Assembly (NCBI RefSeq): GCF_000429305.1
Contig: NZ_AUBP01000017.1
Coordinates: 114,307 to 178,306, forward strand
Direction of reading: 5' to 3'
Length of the DNA: 64,000 bases
From: Desulfovibrio inopinatus DSM 10711
GTDB lineage: Bacteria; Desulfobacterota; Desulfovibrionia; Desulfovibrionales; Desulfovibrionaceae
The position numbers and the translations under genes are program-made. The notes under the pieces were generated by a model. The model was not told the origin of the DNA, made no database searches, and worked only from the letters and a program-made list of their open reading frames with translations. This document shows, piece after piece, positions 9,378 to 18,920 of the stretch; the stretch's first letter is position 1, and every line of letters begins with the position of its first letter.

Positions 9378-10634
9378 TTAGTCAAAATCGGCGAGCAATG
9401 TTCCAATATGGACCTGGCCAAAAAGCGTGACCGAGGAATATTGATTGCGGATACGCCATAACGCTTGTTGCAGATGATTTGATGCAATACCGTTGCGTAT
9501 GGCGGTGTAGGCCTCAAGGAACGCGGAGAGACTGTCTGCCACTTTGAGGAGCGCGCCATCTTTGGGATCGAAATCGTCGCTGTTGTAATCGGATTGGAGC
9601 TGTTCGGGGTCGATCTTGCGTGTATGCCGGTCCATGATGATGGTTTCAAAGAATTCCGATCCCACAGCTAAGCCGAGAAAATAGGAGAGGCGATCGGCAA
9701 GGCTGACGTAGCCGGCCTGACGCAAAGGTGTGAGAATACGACGGTCGAGTTCGCTGTTTTCATATTCCTTGATTAAGTCACCAATACGTTGGACCGACTT
9801 TTTGACAGGGGAAATAATGTCACGAGTCAACAACTCCGGCAGATCATGGAACAGACCGGCAAAAAAGTTATTCTGTCGACGTGCTGAGCAGGCATCGACC
9901 GAGAGGCTGAGAAAATAGGCGTAACACGCCATAATGAACAAATGTCCCAAGACGGATGTTTCCGGAATGCGTGGTGTTTGAGACCATCGCGTCTGGAAGC
10001 GCAGTTGCCCACAAATTTGAGCGAAGTGCCCTAGCGGTGTTTTTTTCTCGCCGAATAATCCACTGATGAGTTGTGGCACTCCGCGTAAATCCACCGCTTT
10101 TTCCAAACCCTGTCGAAACGACGTTTCGATGTCGATAAGTTCATCATCCCAGGGGTTGGCTGGTTTGATGAGTTGATGTTCCCAACCGCTTGCGTAGACA
10201 TGAGCGGCATCAAGAATCCGTCTGGCCGGTTCGTCCGCCTCGGGGACCGCCAAATATTCGCACAGTCTCGACCAGAATGCTTCGCCCATGGAACGAACGC
10301 GCGGTTCGAGTTCGGCAAGAACCCAATCGGTCAATTGGCGGTAATGCGCAGGGTTGGCCCGGATTTGATAGAATATTGGTGGCTTGATGTCCGTGATGAC
10401 CAAACGATATAGATATTCAAAAATTCCACCCTCCACGATACGATTTCCCAGTGCAAGCCGATCTTCAGGCGGCATGGAACGGCTGTTTTCATGGAACAGC
10501 ATCCACGCAACCATCATTTTATGGGCCTGCTTGTCGATTTCTGTGAGTGTCATTGTGCGATGCTTGTCATTCCAGCGTTGCATGTACGCTCCGGAAAAGA
10601 CGAGCTGAAGAAGGCTCTTACGGACAATAGGCAT
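9378..10634 (-). CDS. HD-domain hydrolase (YfbR/5'-deoxynucleotidase-like)
   Basis: The 418-residue protein contains the HD signature FFAGLFHDLPELLTRDIISP near residues 268-287, with supporting His at GHLFIMACYA upstream and an Asp in LLKVADSLSAFLEAY downstream. This pattern matches the HD_3/YfbR type of metal-dependent phosphohydrolase. The N-terminal 170 residues are helical and unassigned. AGGA lies six bases before the ATG. The substrate is unknown. Confidence 0.75.
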   Translation of the reverse strand: MPIVRKSLLQLVFSGAYMQRWNDKHRTMTLTEIDKQAHKMMVAWMLFHENSRSMPPEDRLALGNRIVEGGIFEYLYRLVITDIKPPIFYQIRANPAHYRQLTDWVLAELEPRVRSMGEAFWSRLCEYLAVPEADEPARRILDAAHVYASGWEHQLIKPANPWDDELIDIETSFRQGLEKAVDLRGVPQLISGLFGEKKTPLGHFAQICGQLRFQTRWSQTPRIPETSVLGHLFIMACYAYFLSLSVDACSARRQNNFFAGLFHDLPELLTRDIISPVKKSVQRIGDLIKEYENSELDRRILTPLRQAGYVSLADRLSYFLGLAVGSEFFETIIMDRHTRKIDPEQLQSDYNSDDFDPKDGALLKVADSLSAFLEAYTAIRNGIASNHLQQALWRIRNQYSSVTLFGQVHIGTLLADFD

Positions 10635-10753
10635 GGGATTTCCTGTTTTGGTGCGGTCGATTGTTGATGTTTTTGGTTCATACGAGTAATATAAAAAATC
10701 TTAGCTTGTGAACACTGAAAGAACAAGAAGATGGAAAAAAAGTAGGATTGGAC

Positions 10754-10783
10754 TTGACAGTCTTACTCATATACGGCTATGGA
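10754..10783 (+). promoter_or_regulatory. Probable sigma-70 promoter for rplM-rpsI
   Basis: TTGACA at 10754-10759 is followed after 18 bases by TATGGA at 10778. This places the RNA start near 10790 and the rplM ATG about 28 bases into the message. It argues against an upstream in-frame start at 10779. Confidence 0.5.
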
Positions 10784-10817
10784 ATCCGTCTTTCGAGTCA
10801 ACCGCATGGAGCAGATG

Positions 10818-11246
10818 ATGAAAACATATTCTCCCAAGATCGCCGAGCGCGACCGCGAATGGATCGTAGTCGACGCCAAAGATAAAGTCCTCGGTCGCCT
10901 GGCTTCGGAAATCGCTTTCCGACTGATGGGCAAGCATAAACCTGAATACGCCCCTCATATGGATATGGGCGACTTCGTGGTCGTGCTCAACGCCGAAAAG
11001 ATCAAAGTAACCGGCCGCAAAATGGACACGAAGATGTACTACCGGCATTCCGGATATATTGGCGGCCTGACAGGCAACACCCTGCGTGAAGTCCTGGATA
11101 AAAAACCTTCTGATGTCATTTACAAGGCCGTTCGCGGGATGCTTCCCAAGAACCGTATCGGTCGGGCCATGCTCAAGAAGCTCAAGGTTTATGCCGGTGA
11201 AGCTCACCCCCATGAAGCCCAGCAGCCTCAGCCCGTGGAACTGTAA
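10818..11246 (+). CDS. rplM: 50S ribosomal protein L13
   Basis: The 142-residue product has the normal L13 length and motifs: [20 protein letters not shown] near the N-terminus, YRHSGYIGG and [24 protein letters not shown] lies six bases before the ATG at 10818, which is preferred to ATGs at 10815 and 10779. It is followed 21 bases later by rpsI, the conserved bacterial pair. Confidence 0.97.
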   Translation: MKTYSPKIAERDREWIVVDAKDKVLGRLASEIAFRLMGKHKPEYAPHMDMGDFVVVLNAEKIKVTGRKMDTKMYYRHSGYIGGLTGNTLREVLDKKPSDVIYKAVRGMLPKNRIGRAMLKKLKVYAGEAHPHEAQQPQPVEL

Positions 11247-11267
11247 GTTCATTTTTGGAGAAACCCC

Positions 11268-11660
11268 ATGAACGAAGATTTTTACTACGGAACCGGCAGA
11301 AGAAAACGTGCCGTGGCCCGAACCCGCATTTATAAAGGCAACGGACAGATTTTCGTCAACAAACGCCCGTACGAAGAGTACTTTCCTCTTCCCACGTTGC
11401 AGGGTGTTGTCCGTCAGGCTCTGAACCTGACGAAGACTTTGGGCAAAGTTGATGTCAAGGTGACGGTCGACGGTGGCGGTATTTCCGGTCAGGCAGAAGC
11501 CATTCGCCACGGAATTTCCCGTGCGCTGATTGAACTTGATCCTGAACTGCGCCCCTCCTTGAAGAAAGCCGGTCTCCTCACTCGTGATGCCCGCGAAAAA
11601 GAACGCAAAAAATATGGTCTGCGTGGCGCTCGCGCTCGCTTCCAGTATTCGAAACGTTAA
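11268..11660 (+). CDS. rpsI: 30S ribosomal protein S9
   Basis: The 130-residue protein opens with [16 protein letters not shown] and ends [17 protein letters not shown], the standard S9 C-terminal tail that reaches the P site. TTTGGAGA precedes the start. It is co-transcribed with rplM and followed by a strong terminator. Confidence 0.98.
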   Translation: MNEDFYYGTGRRKRAVARTRIYKGNGQIFVNKRPYEEYFPLPTLQGVVRQALNLTKTLGKVDVKVTVDGGGISGQAEAIRHGISRALIELDPELRPSLKKAGLLTRDAREKERKKYGLRGARARFQYSKR

Positions 11661-11689
11661 TCGCCTGGCGATCTCGTCGCTTATATTTC

Positions 11690-11728
11690 AAAGCGGAACT
11701 GTGGTCTCCACGGTTCCGCTTTCTTTTT
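11690..11728 (+). terminator. Rho-independent terminator of rplM-rpsI
   Basis: A 15-bp stem (AAAGCGGAACTGTGG with CCACGGTTCCGCTTT, one wobble) with a five-base loop TCTCC is followed by TCTTTTT. Confidence 0.9.
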
Positions 11729-11743
11729 GTCGTACGAAAAAAA

Positions 11744-12190
11744 CTACACTTTTTCGCAGGGAAATACGCTGGATGAGCCAACTTCTTGGGATTGCTCGGC
11801 AAGCTCGTCAAAATAGATGGAATCAAGCTTGGCGAACATGCTTTGGCTGGCCTGCGTCCAGACCCGATGCATGATGCATCCGTCGATTTGCGGACACGCT
11901 TCGCTGTTTTGAGAGCAATGGGTCAGTCCGGATTCTCCTTCGAGTACACGGACGACTTCGCCGACACAAATATCTTCTGCTGGTCGAGACAGAACATGGC
12001 CTCCTTTGGGGCCGCGTTTACTTGTGATATAGCGGTGGGTTTTCAGTATGCGGACAAGTTTTTCCAGGTATTTGACCGAGACGCCGAGACGTTCGGCAAT
12101 CTCGTGAATACGGACTGGTCCGTTTGTGCCATGAATGGCGATGTCGAGAACCATTCTGGCTCCATAGCGGCTTCGCGTTGACAGTCTCAA
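11744..12190 (-). CDS. Rrf2-family transcriptional regulator (IscR-like)
   Basis: The 148-residue protein has an N-terminal winged helix-turn-helix (IHEIAERLGVSVKYLEKLVRIL) and three clustered cysteines, C(6)C(5)C, at about residues 92, 99 and 105, the layout used by IscR/Rrf2 proteins to hold an Fe-S cluster. The start is a TTG placed six bases after GGGGG, which gives the family-typical MRLSTRSRYGARMV. No isc genes are adjacent, so its targets are unknown. It probably senses redox or iron-sulfur status. Confidence 0.85.
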   Translation of the reverse strand: MRLSTRSRYGARMVLDIAIHGTNGPVRIHEIAERLGVSVKYLEKLVRILKTHRYITSKRGPKGGHVLSRPAEDICVGEVVRVLEGESGLTHCSQNSEACPQIDGCIMHRVWTQASQSMFAKLDSIYFDELAEQSQEVGSSSVFPCEKV

Positions 12191-12315
12191 AGTGTTCCCC
12201 CTTCTTGGTCACGTTGTGGACGCGCAAAGTATGAATAATTTATCCCCTTGGCATAGGGAAATGTCAATACGATACGAAAATATTTCTCGTCAAACACCTA
12301 ACTGAGGATTTGGCC

Positions 12316-13578
12316 ATGGCTTCTAAAAAAATCCGTCCCCGCTTGCTCTTTGCCGAGAGTGATGGCTCCATTTACGATCATCCTGATTTGCTCATGCTGA
12401 CCAGGCGGGGGAATGAGATCGGTTTGCCCCGGCCGGACGAACTCATTGCTCTCCCTGAAGAATCCGATCTGTTCTTTTTGCCGGGACGCCATGCGCTGGG
12501 GTTGGACCCGGAAACCGGTCAAACAGTCCAGATTGAAGAGAATGCCGTCGCAGCGTTTGTCTGTCCAGGGCATACGTTGTCTGGGACAACAGCGTACGTT
12601 GCACAGGACGATGCTCCAACATTGCCACTTTTTGCATACGGTGCGGCCGGTTATGCCAATGGCAGGATTTACGTCTGCGCCACGCGTACCGATACGGATA
12701 TGCGGCAGGTGTTCACCGGCATTCCTAAAAAACGCATTCGTCAAGGCGTGGCCCGTTTACGCCGTGCATTGCCGGAGAATCGTTTGGTTGAGCATTTGGC
12801 AGGCTGCGCATTGACCTCATGCTGTCCGGCAGCACGCAACCTTGCGTTGGGTCGATTTGAAGCACCGTTGCCAACATCACGGGCATGTAATGCAAAATGT
12901 TTGGGATGTATTTCTCTCCAACCGAAAAGCGCGGGCTTTCCGTCAACGCAGAACCGTATTTCTTTTACGCCGACGCCTGAAGAAGTGGTGAGCCTTATGC
13001 TTGAACATGCTGCGAGTGAGCCACGCCCTATTTTTTCTTTCGGTCAAGGCTGCGAAGGGGATCCTTTGACGGAAGGAGCTCTATTGGTTGAAGCAACAAA
13101 GCGCTATCGCGAAACATCGCGTGAAGGCACAATCAACGTGAACACGAATGCCGGTATTCCTGAAGCTGTGGCTGAACTGGGTGATGTCGGGTTGTCTTCC
13201 ATGCGCGTGACCATGGTCAGCGCACGGGAATCGCTCTATATGGCCTATCACAATCCGAGCTATCGGTTTGAGCATGTCCTGGAATCCATTGATGCTGCGA
13301 AAAAGCGTGGGGTGTATGTTTCTCTCAATCTCTTGTTTTTTCCGGGAGTGACCGACACCGAGGATGAACTGGAGGCGTTGGAACCGCTCATTGCGGATAA
13401 GCGCGTCGATCTCATTCAAATGCGCAATCTCAATCTTGATCCGGACATGTATATGAATCTCGTCAACACGACTTTATCAGGTCAGCGAGCCCCAATGGGA
13501 CTTGGGAATTTCATGAAGCGACTCAAGGCGTCGGCTCCGGATTTGGCTTTCGGATATTTTAACCCGTGGCTTGGTTAA
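12316..13578 (+). CDS. Radical SAM protein
   Basis: A protein of about 420 residues with a CxxxCxxC cluster motif in ACNAKCLGC near residues 194-202, followed by a TIM-barrel-like region with SFGQGCEGDPLTEG and VNVNTNAG-like strands. About 190 residues precede the cluster, including a CALTSCCPAARN segment that adds further cysteines. GAGGA sits seven bases before the ATG at 12316. The reaction is unknown. It lies 26 bases upstream of argJ, in the same direction. Confidence 0.8.
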   Translation: MASKKIRPRLLFAESDGSIYDHPDLLMLTRRGNEIGLPRPDELIALPEESDLFFLPGRHALGLDPETGQTVQIEENAVAAFVCPGHTLSGTTAYVAQDDAPTLPLFAYGAAGYANGRIYVCATRTDTDMRQVFTGIPKKRIRQGVARLRRALPENRLVEHLAGCALTSCCPAARNLALGRFEAPLPTSRACNAKCLGCISLQPKSAGFPSTQNRISFTPTPEEVVSLMLEHAASEPRPIFSFGQGCEGDPLTEGALLVEATKRYRETSREGTINVNTNAGIPEAVAELGDVGLSSMRVTMVSARESLYMAYHNPSYRFEHVLESIDAAKKRGVYVSLNLLFFPGVTDTEDELEALEPLIADKRVDLIQMRNLNLDPDMYMNLVNTTLSGQRAPMGLGNFMKRLKASAPDLAFGYFNPWLG

Positions 13579-13604
13579 GAGAACACGGAAAGGAATACAT
13601 ACCG

Positions 13605-14789
13605 ATGAGTGTTCAACTGCAGGGAAATACGCAATCATTGCAGCATATCCCACAAGGGTTTCACTGTATCGTGTTAAATGTCGGTGTTAAGGACAATACC
13701 AAAGATTTTGTGTGTATATTTTCCGATGTACAATGCAATGCCGCTGGCGTCTTTACACAAAGCAGATTCTCAGGCCCAAGTGTTACCCGCAGCCGTGAAA
13801 ATATCAAGAATGGCCGTGCCCAGGCAATTGTTGCCATTTCAAAAAATGCAAATGTTGCCAATGGAGAGCAGGGTGAAGCCGATACACGAACCATTATCGA
13901 CGAGGTTGCCAACAGACTGGCGATACAAAGCGATGATGTGCTGATTGGCTCGACGGGAGTGATTGGACGGCCATATCCTATGGACAAAATTTTGGCTGGT
14001 GTGCGTACCCTTTCGAAGGCTTCAGCACAGTCCGATTTCATCAATGCAGCACATGGCATCATGACGACAGACACGGTGCCGAAATACGCATCAATACAAG
14101 TCGGGAATGCTGCTCTTGTCGGTATCGTCAAGGGTGTCGGCATGATCGAACCCAATATGGCAACGCTGCTGGCTTTCTTTTTTACCGATGCCGCAATCGA
14201 GCGTGACGTGTTAGATGCTATGTTTCGACGCGTGATCAATAAGACTTTGAATTGTGTCAGTGTCGATACGGATACATCAACCAGCGATACGGCAACTATA
14301 CTTGCCAATGGATTGGCCGGGCCTGTGGATAATGTTGCCTTTGAAGCTGCATTACTGGACATCGCGTTGTATTTGACCAAACAAATCGCTCGCGATGGTG
14401 AAGGCGCAACGAAATTGATTGAAGTCCATGTCGATCAGGCTCGCGACGAGCGTCAAGCCAAGAAGGTTGCGAAAGTCATTGTGAATTCTCCGTTGGTCAA
14501 AACGGCGATTCATGGGGCAGATCCGAATTGGGGGCGTATCGCCATGGCCATCGGGAAATGCGAAGATGAGTTGGATATCCTTCCTGAGCGGACCATTATT
14601 CGTTTCGGTTCTACGGAGGTCTTTCCCCGGAAAGTCTCAGCGTCTGACCTCACACAACTTGAACGTCTTCTCATGGATGATACCGTATATATCCATGTGA
14701 GCCTGCAAACAGGAGACGCAGAATGCACCGTATGGGGCTGCGATCTTTCTGCTGAGTATGTCAAAATTAATGGGGAATATACGACATAA
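13605..14789 (+). CDS. argJ: Bifunctional glutamate N-acetyltransferase / ornithine acetyltransferase
   Basis: ArgJ makes N-acetylglutamate and moves acetyl from N-acetylornithine to glutamate in the cyclic arginine pathway. The 394-residue precursor has the self-cleavage site in MIEPNMATLLAFFFTDA, where the ATLL threonine becomes the nucleophile of the beta chain. HGADPNWGRIAMAIG near the C-terminus is also diagnostic. AAGGAA lies nine bases before the ATG at 13605. It may share a transcript with the radical SAM gene. Confidence 0.95.
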   Translation: MSVQLQGNTQSLQHIPQGFHCIVLNVGVKDNTKDFVCIFSDVQCNAAGVFTQSRFSGPSVTRSRENIKNGRAQAIVAISKNANVANGEQGEADTRTIIDEVANRLAIQSDDVLIGSTGVIGRPYPMDKILAGVRTLSKASAQSDFINAAHGIMTTDTVPKYASIQVGNAALVGIVKGVGMIEPNMATLLAFFFTDAAIERDVLDAMFRRVINKTLNCVSVDTDTSTSDTATILANGLAGPVDNVAFEAALLDIALYLTKQIARDGEGATKLIEVHVDQARDERQAKKVAKVIVNSPLVKTAIHGADPNWGRIAMAIGKCEDELDILPERTIIRFGSTEVFPRKVSASDLTQLERLLMDDTVYIHVSLQTGDAECTVWGCDLSAEYVKINGEYTT

Positions 14790-14882
14790 CGACAAACGCG
14801 TAAGAATCTGAAGAGGGGGGCTTTGTTTTCCCTTTCCCTGTGCGCATATTTGGTGGCGGGAGTCATCCTGGCCCATCCGTAA

Positions 14883-14919
14883 TGAAAAGGCGTCGAGAGG
14901 TGGATTCTCTCGACGCCTT
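14883..14919 (-). terminator. Terminator, strongest for the leftward amidase transcript
   Basis: A perfect 13-bp stem (AAGGCGTCGAGAG with CTCTCGACGCCTT) encloses a 7-base loop. On the minus strand it is followed by TTTTCATT. On the plus strand there is no T-run, so it mainly serves the leftward transcript, about 190 bases past the amidase stop. Confidence 0.7.
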
Positions 14920-14972
14920 GAATGTATTGGGGGGGTAATGAATTAGAGCGTTTTTCAGTGAAACGGAAGAAT

Positions 14973-15031
14973 GCCTCCGGCGGATTAAGAAACTTTTTGG
15001 AAAAAGTTTCTTAATAATCTTCAAAAACTTT
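14973..15031. repeat. Interspersed palindromic repeat (CCTCCGGCGG + TTAAGAAACTTTTT palindrome)
   Basis: GCCTCCGGCGG is followed by a 14-bp perfect inverted repeat, TTAAGAAACTTTTT (14985-14998) and its complement (15001-15014), separated by GG, then ATAATCTTCAAAAACTTT. I recall elements of this style as scattered intergenic repeats in Desulfovibrio genomes. Only one copy is visible in this window. Confidence 0.5.
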
Positions 15032-15107
15032 AAATGGTTACAGTATGACTTGAAATGAACGGTATATCTGTCGGAATTTCAAGTTGTTCAACATAAACGA
15101 TAAACAT

Positions 15108-17129
15108 CTAGAGCTTGGCGTATCGTTCGATACGCTGTTTGTAGGCCGAAATCCCGTCGGCCAAACCTACGGCTAATCGTCGCATGTATGTTCTGGATTT
15201 TAGGTGTTTGGCATCTCCCGGGTTGGTGACATACCCGAGTTCAACAAGGATCGATGGCATTTTAGCGCCCATGAGCACGTAAAATGGGGCTTCTTGAATA
15301 CCGCGATCACGAATGGAGTACTTCCGTTTGATTGTTTTAACGGCATTCGTCTGGACACTTGACGCAAGGTCACGTGATTCGCGCATTTTGGAATTGAGCA
15401 TCAAGTCCGTCAAGATAAACTGAAGATCGCTAATTTTGCGCGGGTCAACGGCATTTTCCCGAGCTGCAACGCGTACCGCTCGCTTCGAGCTTGCCAGGTT
15501 CAGAGAGTATGTTTCAATACCGGAACTGCGTTTATCCGAATGGGCGTTGCAGTGGATCGAAACGAAGAGATCAGCCTTGTTTTTGTTCGCCAGGGCTGTG
15601 CGTTTTTCCAAAGGAATGAAGGTGTCCGTCGTCCGGGTGTAGAGAACTTTGAATCCTTTTTTGCGTAATAATGCACCAAGCATTTTGGCGAATTTGAGAT
15701 TGATGTCTTTCTCATTAATTCCATAAAGACCCTGCGCGCCGGGGTCTTTGCCGCCATGCCCGGCATCAATCATAACAGTATCTACGGTCAACCCAAGTTG
15801 TTCAAGCAGTTCTCCTGCTTGCTGTTTGCTTCCTGGAGGAAGTTTGTAGGGTTCATGTCGCGCCGTTGATTTTGCCGGTTTGCGAACGCTATGGCGTACG
15901 GAGGAAGAGGAACGATTGGCCGTTTGTGTGGAGTTTTTTGTTTTTGACTTACTTGCAGATGATGAGCGTGAAGACTTTGTGCTCGATGTCGATGATGTTT
16001 TGGAGGAAGCTTTTGACGGCGTGCTGACCTTGGCAACAACGCGTGACCCTGTCTTTGTGGAGCTGTTGGCCTTGGCAACGACATTTTCATCGGCATAGAC
16101 GTCAAGAATTACGCGGAAGGGGTTATCCAGCGTGAAGACATGCTTTTTGTCGATAGAATCGATATCGAGGACAATACGCGTTATCTCCGGCGTGTTTTGG
16201 CCAGCACGGATGCGTTTGAGAATACCATCGGACACGACGGTGTTACTTCTTATCCCCCTGCCAAGACGGGTGTTGTCCAAATCAATGTAGAGCCGACGCG
16301 GTTTGTTCGCGTCTTTGGACGGTGGAAGTAACTGATATCGATATTTGGTTTGGAGGTCGACGTTCAGGATAACACGCGTGTAATCGCTTCCGCTGACACT
16401 CGTAATACTTGTCAGATACGCGGGTTTTCTTGAGGTTGCCTGCTCTTTTTCCGAGAGGGGAGGCAATGAATCCAACAACGCGGCATGTTGTGAAAAGAGA
16501 CGTTCGCTCGATGCTATGACGACCTCGTCGTCCTGTGTTCCCGACGAGGAAAGTTTGGCAAGCATGTCTTTCGCTCGGTCGTATCGGTCGCCGCGTTTGT
16601 AAGAGCGAATAATACGTTCCAGGTCGAGTCTGGCAACATCGTCTTCATGAAGCTTGTTCGAGTAGATTTCGGCTTTGCGAAAGAGCGCGTCATCTGTCCA
16701 CGTATGCTTTGGAAACTGGTCCGCCATTTGTTGGTAAAACGTTAAGGCCTGGAGATAATCGTTCTTGATGTGGGAACGATCGGCCAACTCCTGATAGACC
16801 CAGCCACGATAAAAGAGCGCTTTGGGCGCTGTCGGGCCGGTCTTGTCCATCTTGTAGAGCGCATTGAGCCGTTTATCCAAGTCGAGCCAGTTTTCTCGTT
16901 TGGAGGCAGCTTTCTCGTTGTTGATGAGCCGACGAAAATCAAGAAGCGCCGCCCGATATACAGCGTTAGGGGAAGCTGCCAAAAGCGGAGTCGCACAGGC
17001 GACTATCACAATAACCATGACCAGCGCCGCCTTCAGCAGGCGGTATGGGCTATGGTTATTCAACTGTGACGCTTTTGGCGAGATTGCGTGGCTGGTCAAC
17101 GTCTTTTCCAAGGTAATCCGCCATTTCAT
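15108..17129 (-). CDS. N-acetylmuramoyl-L-alanine amidase (AmiC type, AMIN domain)
   Basis: Cleaves the amide between muramic acid and the stem peptide. The protein has a signal peptide or anchor (AALVMVIVIVACATPLLAA), a helical tetratricopeptide-like region, an AMIN domain (DYTRVILNVDLQ to RVILDVYAD), a Ser/Lys/Thr-rich linker of about 60 residues, and a C-terminal Amidase_3 domain with zinc ligands in MIDAGHGGKDPGA, NEKDIN and SIHCNAH, and catalytic Glu in SILVELGYVTN. The start is uncertain: ATG at 17129 overlaps the end of glmS and lacks a clear ribosome site, and a TTG slightly downstream is also possible. Confidence 0.88.
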   Translation of the reverse strand: MKWRITLEKTLTSHAISPKASQLNNHSPYRLLKAALVMVIVIVACATPLLAASPNAVYRAALLDFRRLINNEKAASKRENWLDLDKRLNALYKMDKTGPTAPKALFYRGWVYQELADRSHIKNDYLQALTFYQQMADQFPKHTWTDDALFRKAEIYSNKLHEDDVARLDLERIIRSYKRGDRYDRAKDMLAKLSSSGTQDDEVVIASSERLFSQHAALLDSLPPLSEKEQATSRKPAYLTSITSVSGSDYTRVILNVDLQTKYRYQLLPPSKDANKPRRLYIDLDNTRLGRGIRSNTVVSDGILKRIRAGQNTPEITRIVLDIDSIDKKHVFTLDNPFRVILDVYADENVVAKANSSTKTGSRVVAKVSTPSKASSKTSSTSSTKSSRSSSASKSKTKNSTQTANRSSSSVRHSVRKPAKSTARHEPYKLPPGSKQQAGELLEQLGLTVDTVMIDAGHGGKDPGAQGLYGINEKDINLKFAKMLGALLRKKGFKVLYTRTTDTFIPLEKRTALANKNKADLFVSIHCNAHSDKRSSGIETYSLNLASSKRAVRVAARENAVDPRKISDLQFILTDLMLNSKMRESRDLASSVQTNAVKTIKRKYSIRDRGIQEAPFYVLMGAKMPSILVELGYVTNPGDAKHLKSRTYMRRLAVGLADGISAYKQRIERYAKL

Positions 17130-18879
17130 AAGCAAAAAGTTGGAGTGCGGGAAGCATGAAAAACGTGTCGAGCGGTCCTTTGGTGCTCGGAATTTCCCAT
17201 GCATTGTCTACGACCAAGTCTGATCCCTGATGTGTCAAGGCAATGATCTTTCCGCCTCTGGCCTGAACTTCCACGAGATTTGATTTCACTTTGGGGTAAA
17301 GCTCGTCGCATGGTGCCAGTGCAAACGTCGGAAACTTCGGATCGATCAACGCAATGGGACCGTGTTTCATTTCTCCTGCGGCATGTCCCTCTGCGTGGAT
17401 GTACGAGATTTCTTTCAGCTTGAGTGCGCCTTCAAGCGCCAAGGGATACGACAAGCCTCGTCCGAGAAACATAAAACTCCGTGCTTCGGAGTACATGCGT
17501 GCAAGCATTTGCGCGTATGTACGCATGGATGGCAAGGCGTTTTCGAGACGATTGGGAATTTCAGCCAAAGACTGTAGCAACTGCTGACGTTCCTTTTCAT
17601 CCAGCGTGCCTTTCTTCTCGGCATACGACAAAGCCACCAACGTCAAAGCAACAAGTTGGCTACACATGGCCTTGGTCGAAGCGACACTGATTTCCGGTCC
17701 GGCCTGTGTATAGACAACGCAGTCAGATTCTCTGGCAATACTTGATCCCACCACATTGCACAACCCGATCACGTAGGCACCGCATTCTCGGGCAAGGCGG
17801 ATTGCAGCGAGCGTGTCGGCGGTTTCACCGGATTGGCTGATAACCAAAACGGCATCACCTTTGTGAAGAATCGGGTTTCGATATCGAAATTCTGAGGCGA
17901 TTTCGACGCGCGTCGGGATTTTGGACCACGACTCAAGGAGGTACATTCCCCACAGACCAGCGTGGAATGAGGTGCCGCAGGCGACGATAAAAAGGTTCTC
18001 CGGAACCGGAATGTCATCAAGCTCGGGAAGTAAAACCTTCTTCGTCGAAGCATCCACACGACCGGTCATGCAATCGGAAATTACACGAGGCTGCTCAAAG
18101 ATTTCCTTGAGCATGAAATGTTTATAACCCCCTTTTTCCGCAGCTTGCAGATCCCACGAAATATGGGTGGTTTTTTTGGAAACGGGCGCAAGGGTGGCGA
18201 CATCAAAAACGGACCAGGAGTGGGCATCGATTTGGACCATCTCCCCATCTTCAAGGAAAACGACATCACGAGTGTAGGGCAGAAACGCTGGGATGTCCGA
18301 GGCAAGAAAGTTTTCCCCTTCGCCGACACCCATGACGAGAGGACTGGATTTGCGTGCGGCAAAGAGCGTTCCGGGATGATCCAGGCTTACCACAACAAGC
18401 GCATAGGCGCCTTCAACGCGTGATAAGGCTGAAGAGAAGGCTTTCTTGAAGGATTTTTCTTTTTTTAATTCGCGCGCCAGCAGGTGGGTAAACACTTCCG
18501 TGTCTGTTTCAGACAAAAATTGTGCGCCCTCTGCTGCGAGTTCATCACGGAGTTCCTGGTAATTTTCGAAAATACCATTATGAATGAGTGCTAATCGTCG
18601 TTCGGGGTCGCAGTGGGGATGCGCATTGCGTTCTGTGGGTAAACCATGGGTTGCCCAGCGCGTATGGCCTATCCCGGATGTCGCTTGATAGACATTGAGT
18701 TCGGCCAATTTTTCTTCAAGCGCATGGAGTTTCCCGGCGGCGCGAACGACCTCCAGCCCGTTATGCTGCAAAAATGCCACGCCTGCCGAGTCATATCCGC
18801 GATACTCAAGTCGTCTCAGTCCCTCAACAAGTACAGATACAGCCGGTCTGTGTCCACAATATCCAATGATTCCACACAT
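17056..18879 (-). CDS. glmS: Glutamine--fructose-6-phosphate aminotransferase (isomerizing)
   Basis: GlmS forms glucosamine-6-phosphate, the first step to UDP-GlcNAc. The 607-residue protein starts MCGIIGYCG, so Cys2 is the glutaminase nucleophile after Met removal. It carries two SIS domains (VISQSGETADTLAAI and the downstream GRGLSYPLALEGALKLKEISY) and ends QPRNLAKSVTVE, the conserved C-terminal tail. It overlaps the start of the amidase gene, so peptidoglycan precursor synthesis and peptidoglycan remodelling are linked in one operon. Confidence 0.97.
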   Translation of the reverse strand: MCGIIGYCGHRPAVSVLVEGLRRLEYRGYDSAGVAFLQHNGLEVVRAAGKLHALEEKLAELNVYQATSGIGHTRWATHGLPTERNAHPHCDPERRLALIHNGIFENYQELRDELAAEGAQFLSETDTEVFTHLLARELKKEKSFKKAFSSALSRVEGAYALVVVSLDHPGTLFAARKSSPLVMGVGEGENFLASDIPAFLPYTRDVVFLEDGEMVQIDAHSWSVFDVATLAPVSKKTTHISWDLQAAEKGGYKHFMLKEIFEQPRVISDCMTGRVDASTKKVLLPELDDIPVPENLFIVACGTSFHAGLWGMYLLESWSKIPTRVEIASEFRYRNPILHKGDAVLVISQSGETADTLAAIRLARECGAYVIGLCNVVGSSIARESDCVVYTQAGPEISVASTKAMCSQLVALTLVALSYAEKKGTLDEKERQQLLQSLAEIPNRLENALPSMRTYAQMLARMYSEARSFMFLGRGLSYPLALEGALKLKEISYIHAEGHAAGEMKHGPIALIDPKFPTFALAPCDELYPKVKSNLVEVQARGGKIIALTHQGSDLVVDNAWEIPSTKGPLDTFFMLPALQLFAYEMADYLGKDVDQPRNLAKSVTVE

Positions 18880-18920
18880 ATATTGTCAACCCCTCCGTCG
18901 TTGTTCCGGCGAACTCTGGT

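Larger units (their letters stand above)
14790..15107. other. Intergenic region between argJ and the amidase gene
   Basis: This non-coding stretch between convergent genes holds a strong hairpin (14883-14919) and a repeat-like palindrome (14973-15031), each listed separately. I see no gene in it. Confidence 0.7.

Noticed and set aside
10767..11510. 247-codon open frame opposite rplM and rpsI
   Set aside because: It is the antisense of two certain ribosomal genes and has no family-like sequence.
13661..14380. 239-codon frame opposite argJ
   Set aside because: Antisense of a certain enzyme gene; no supporting ribosome site or motif.
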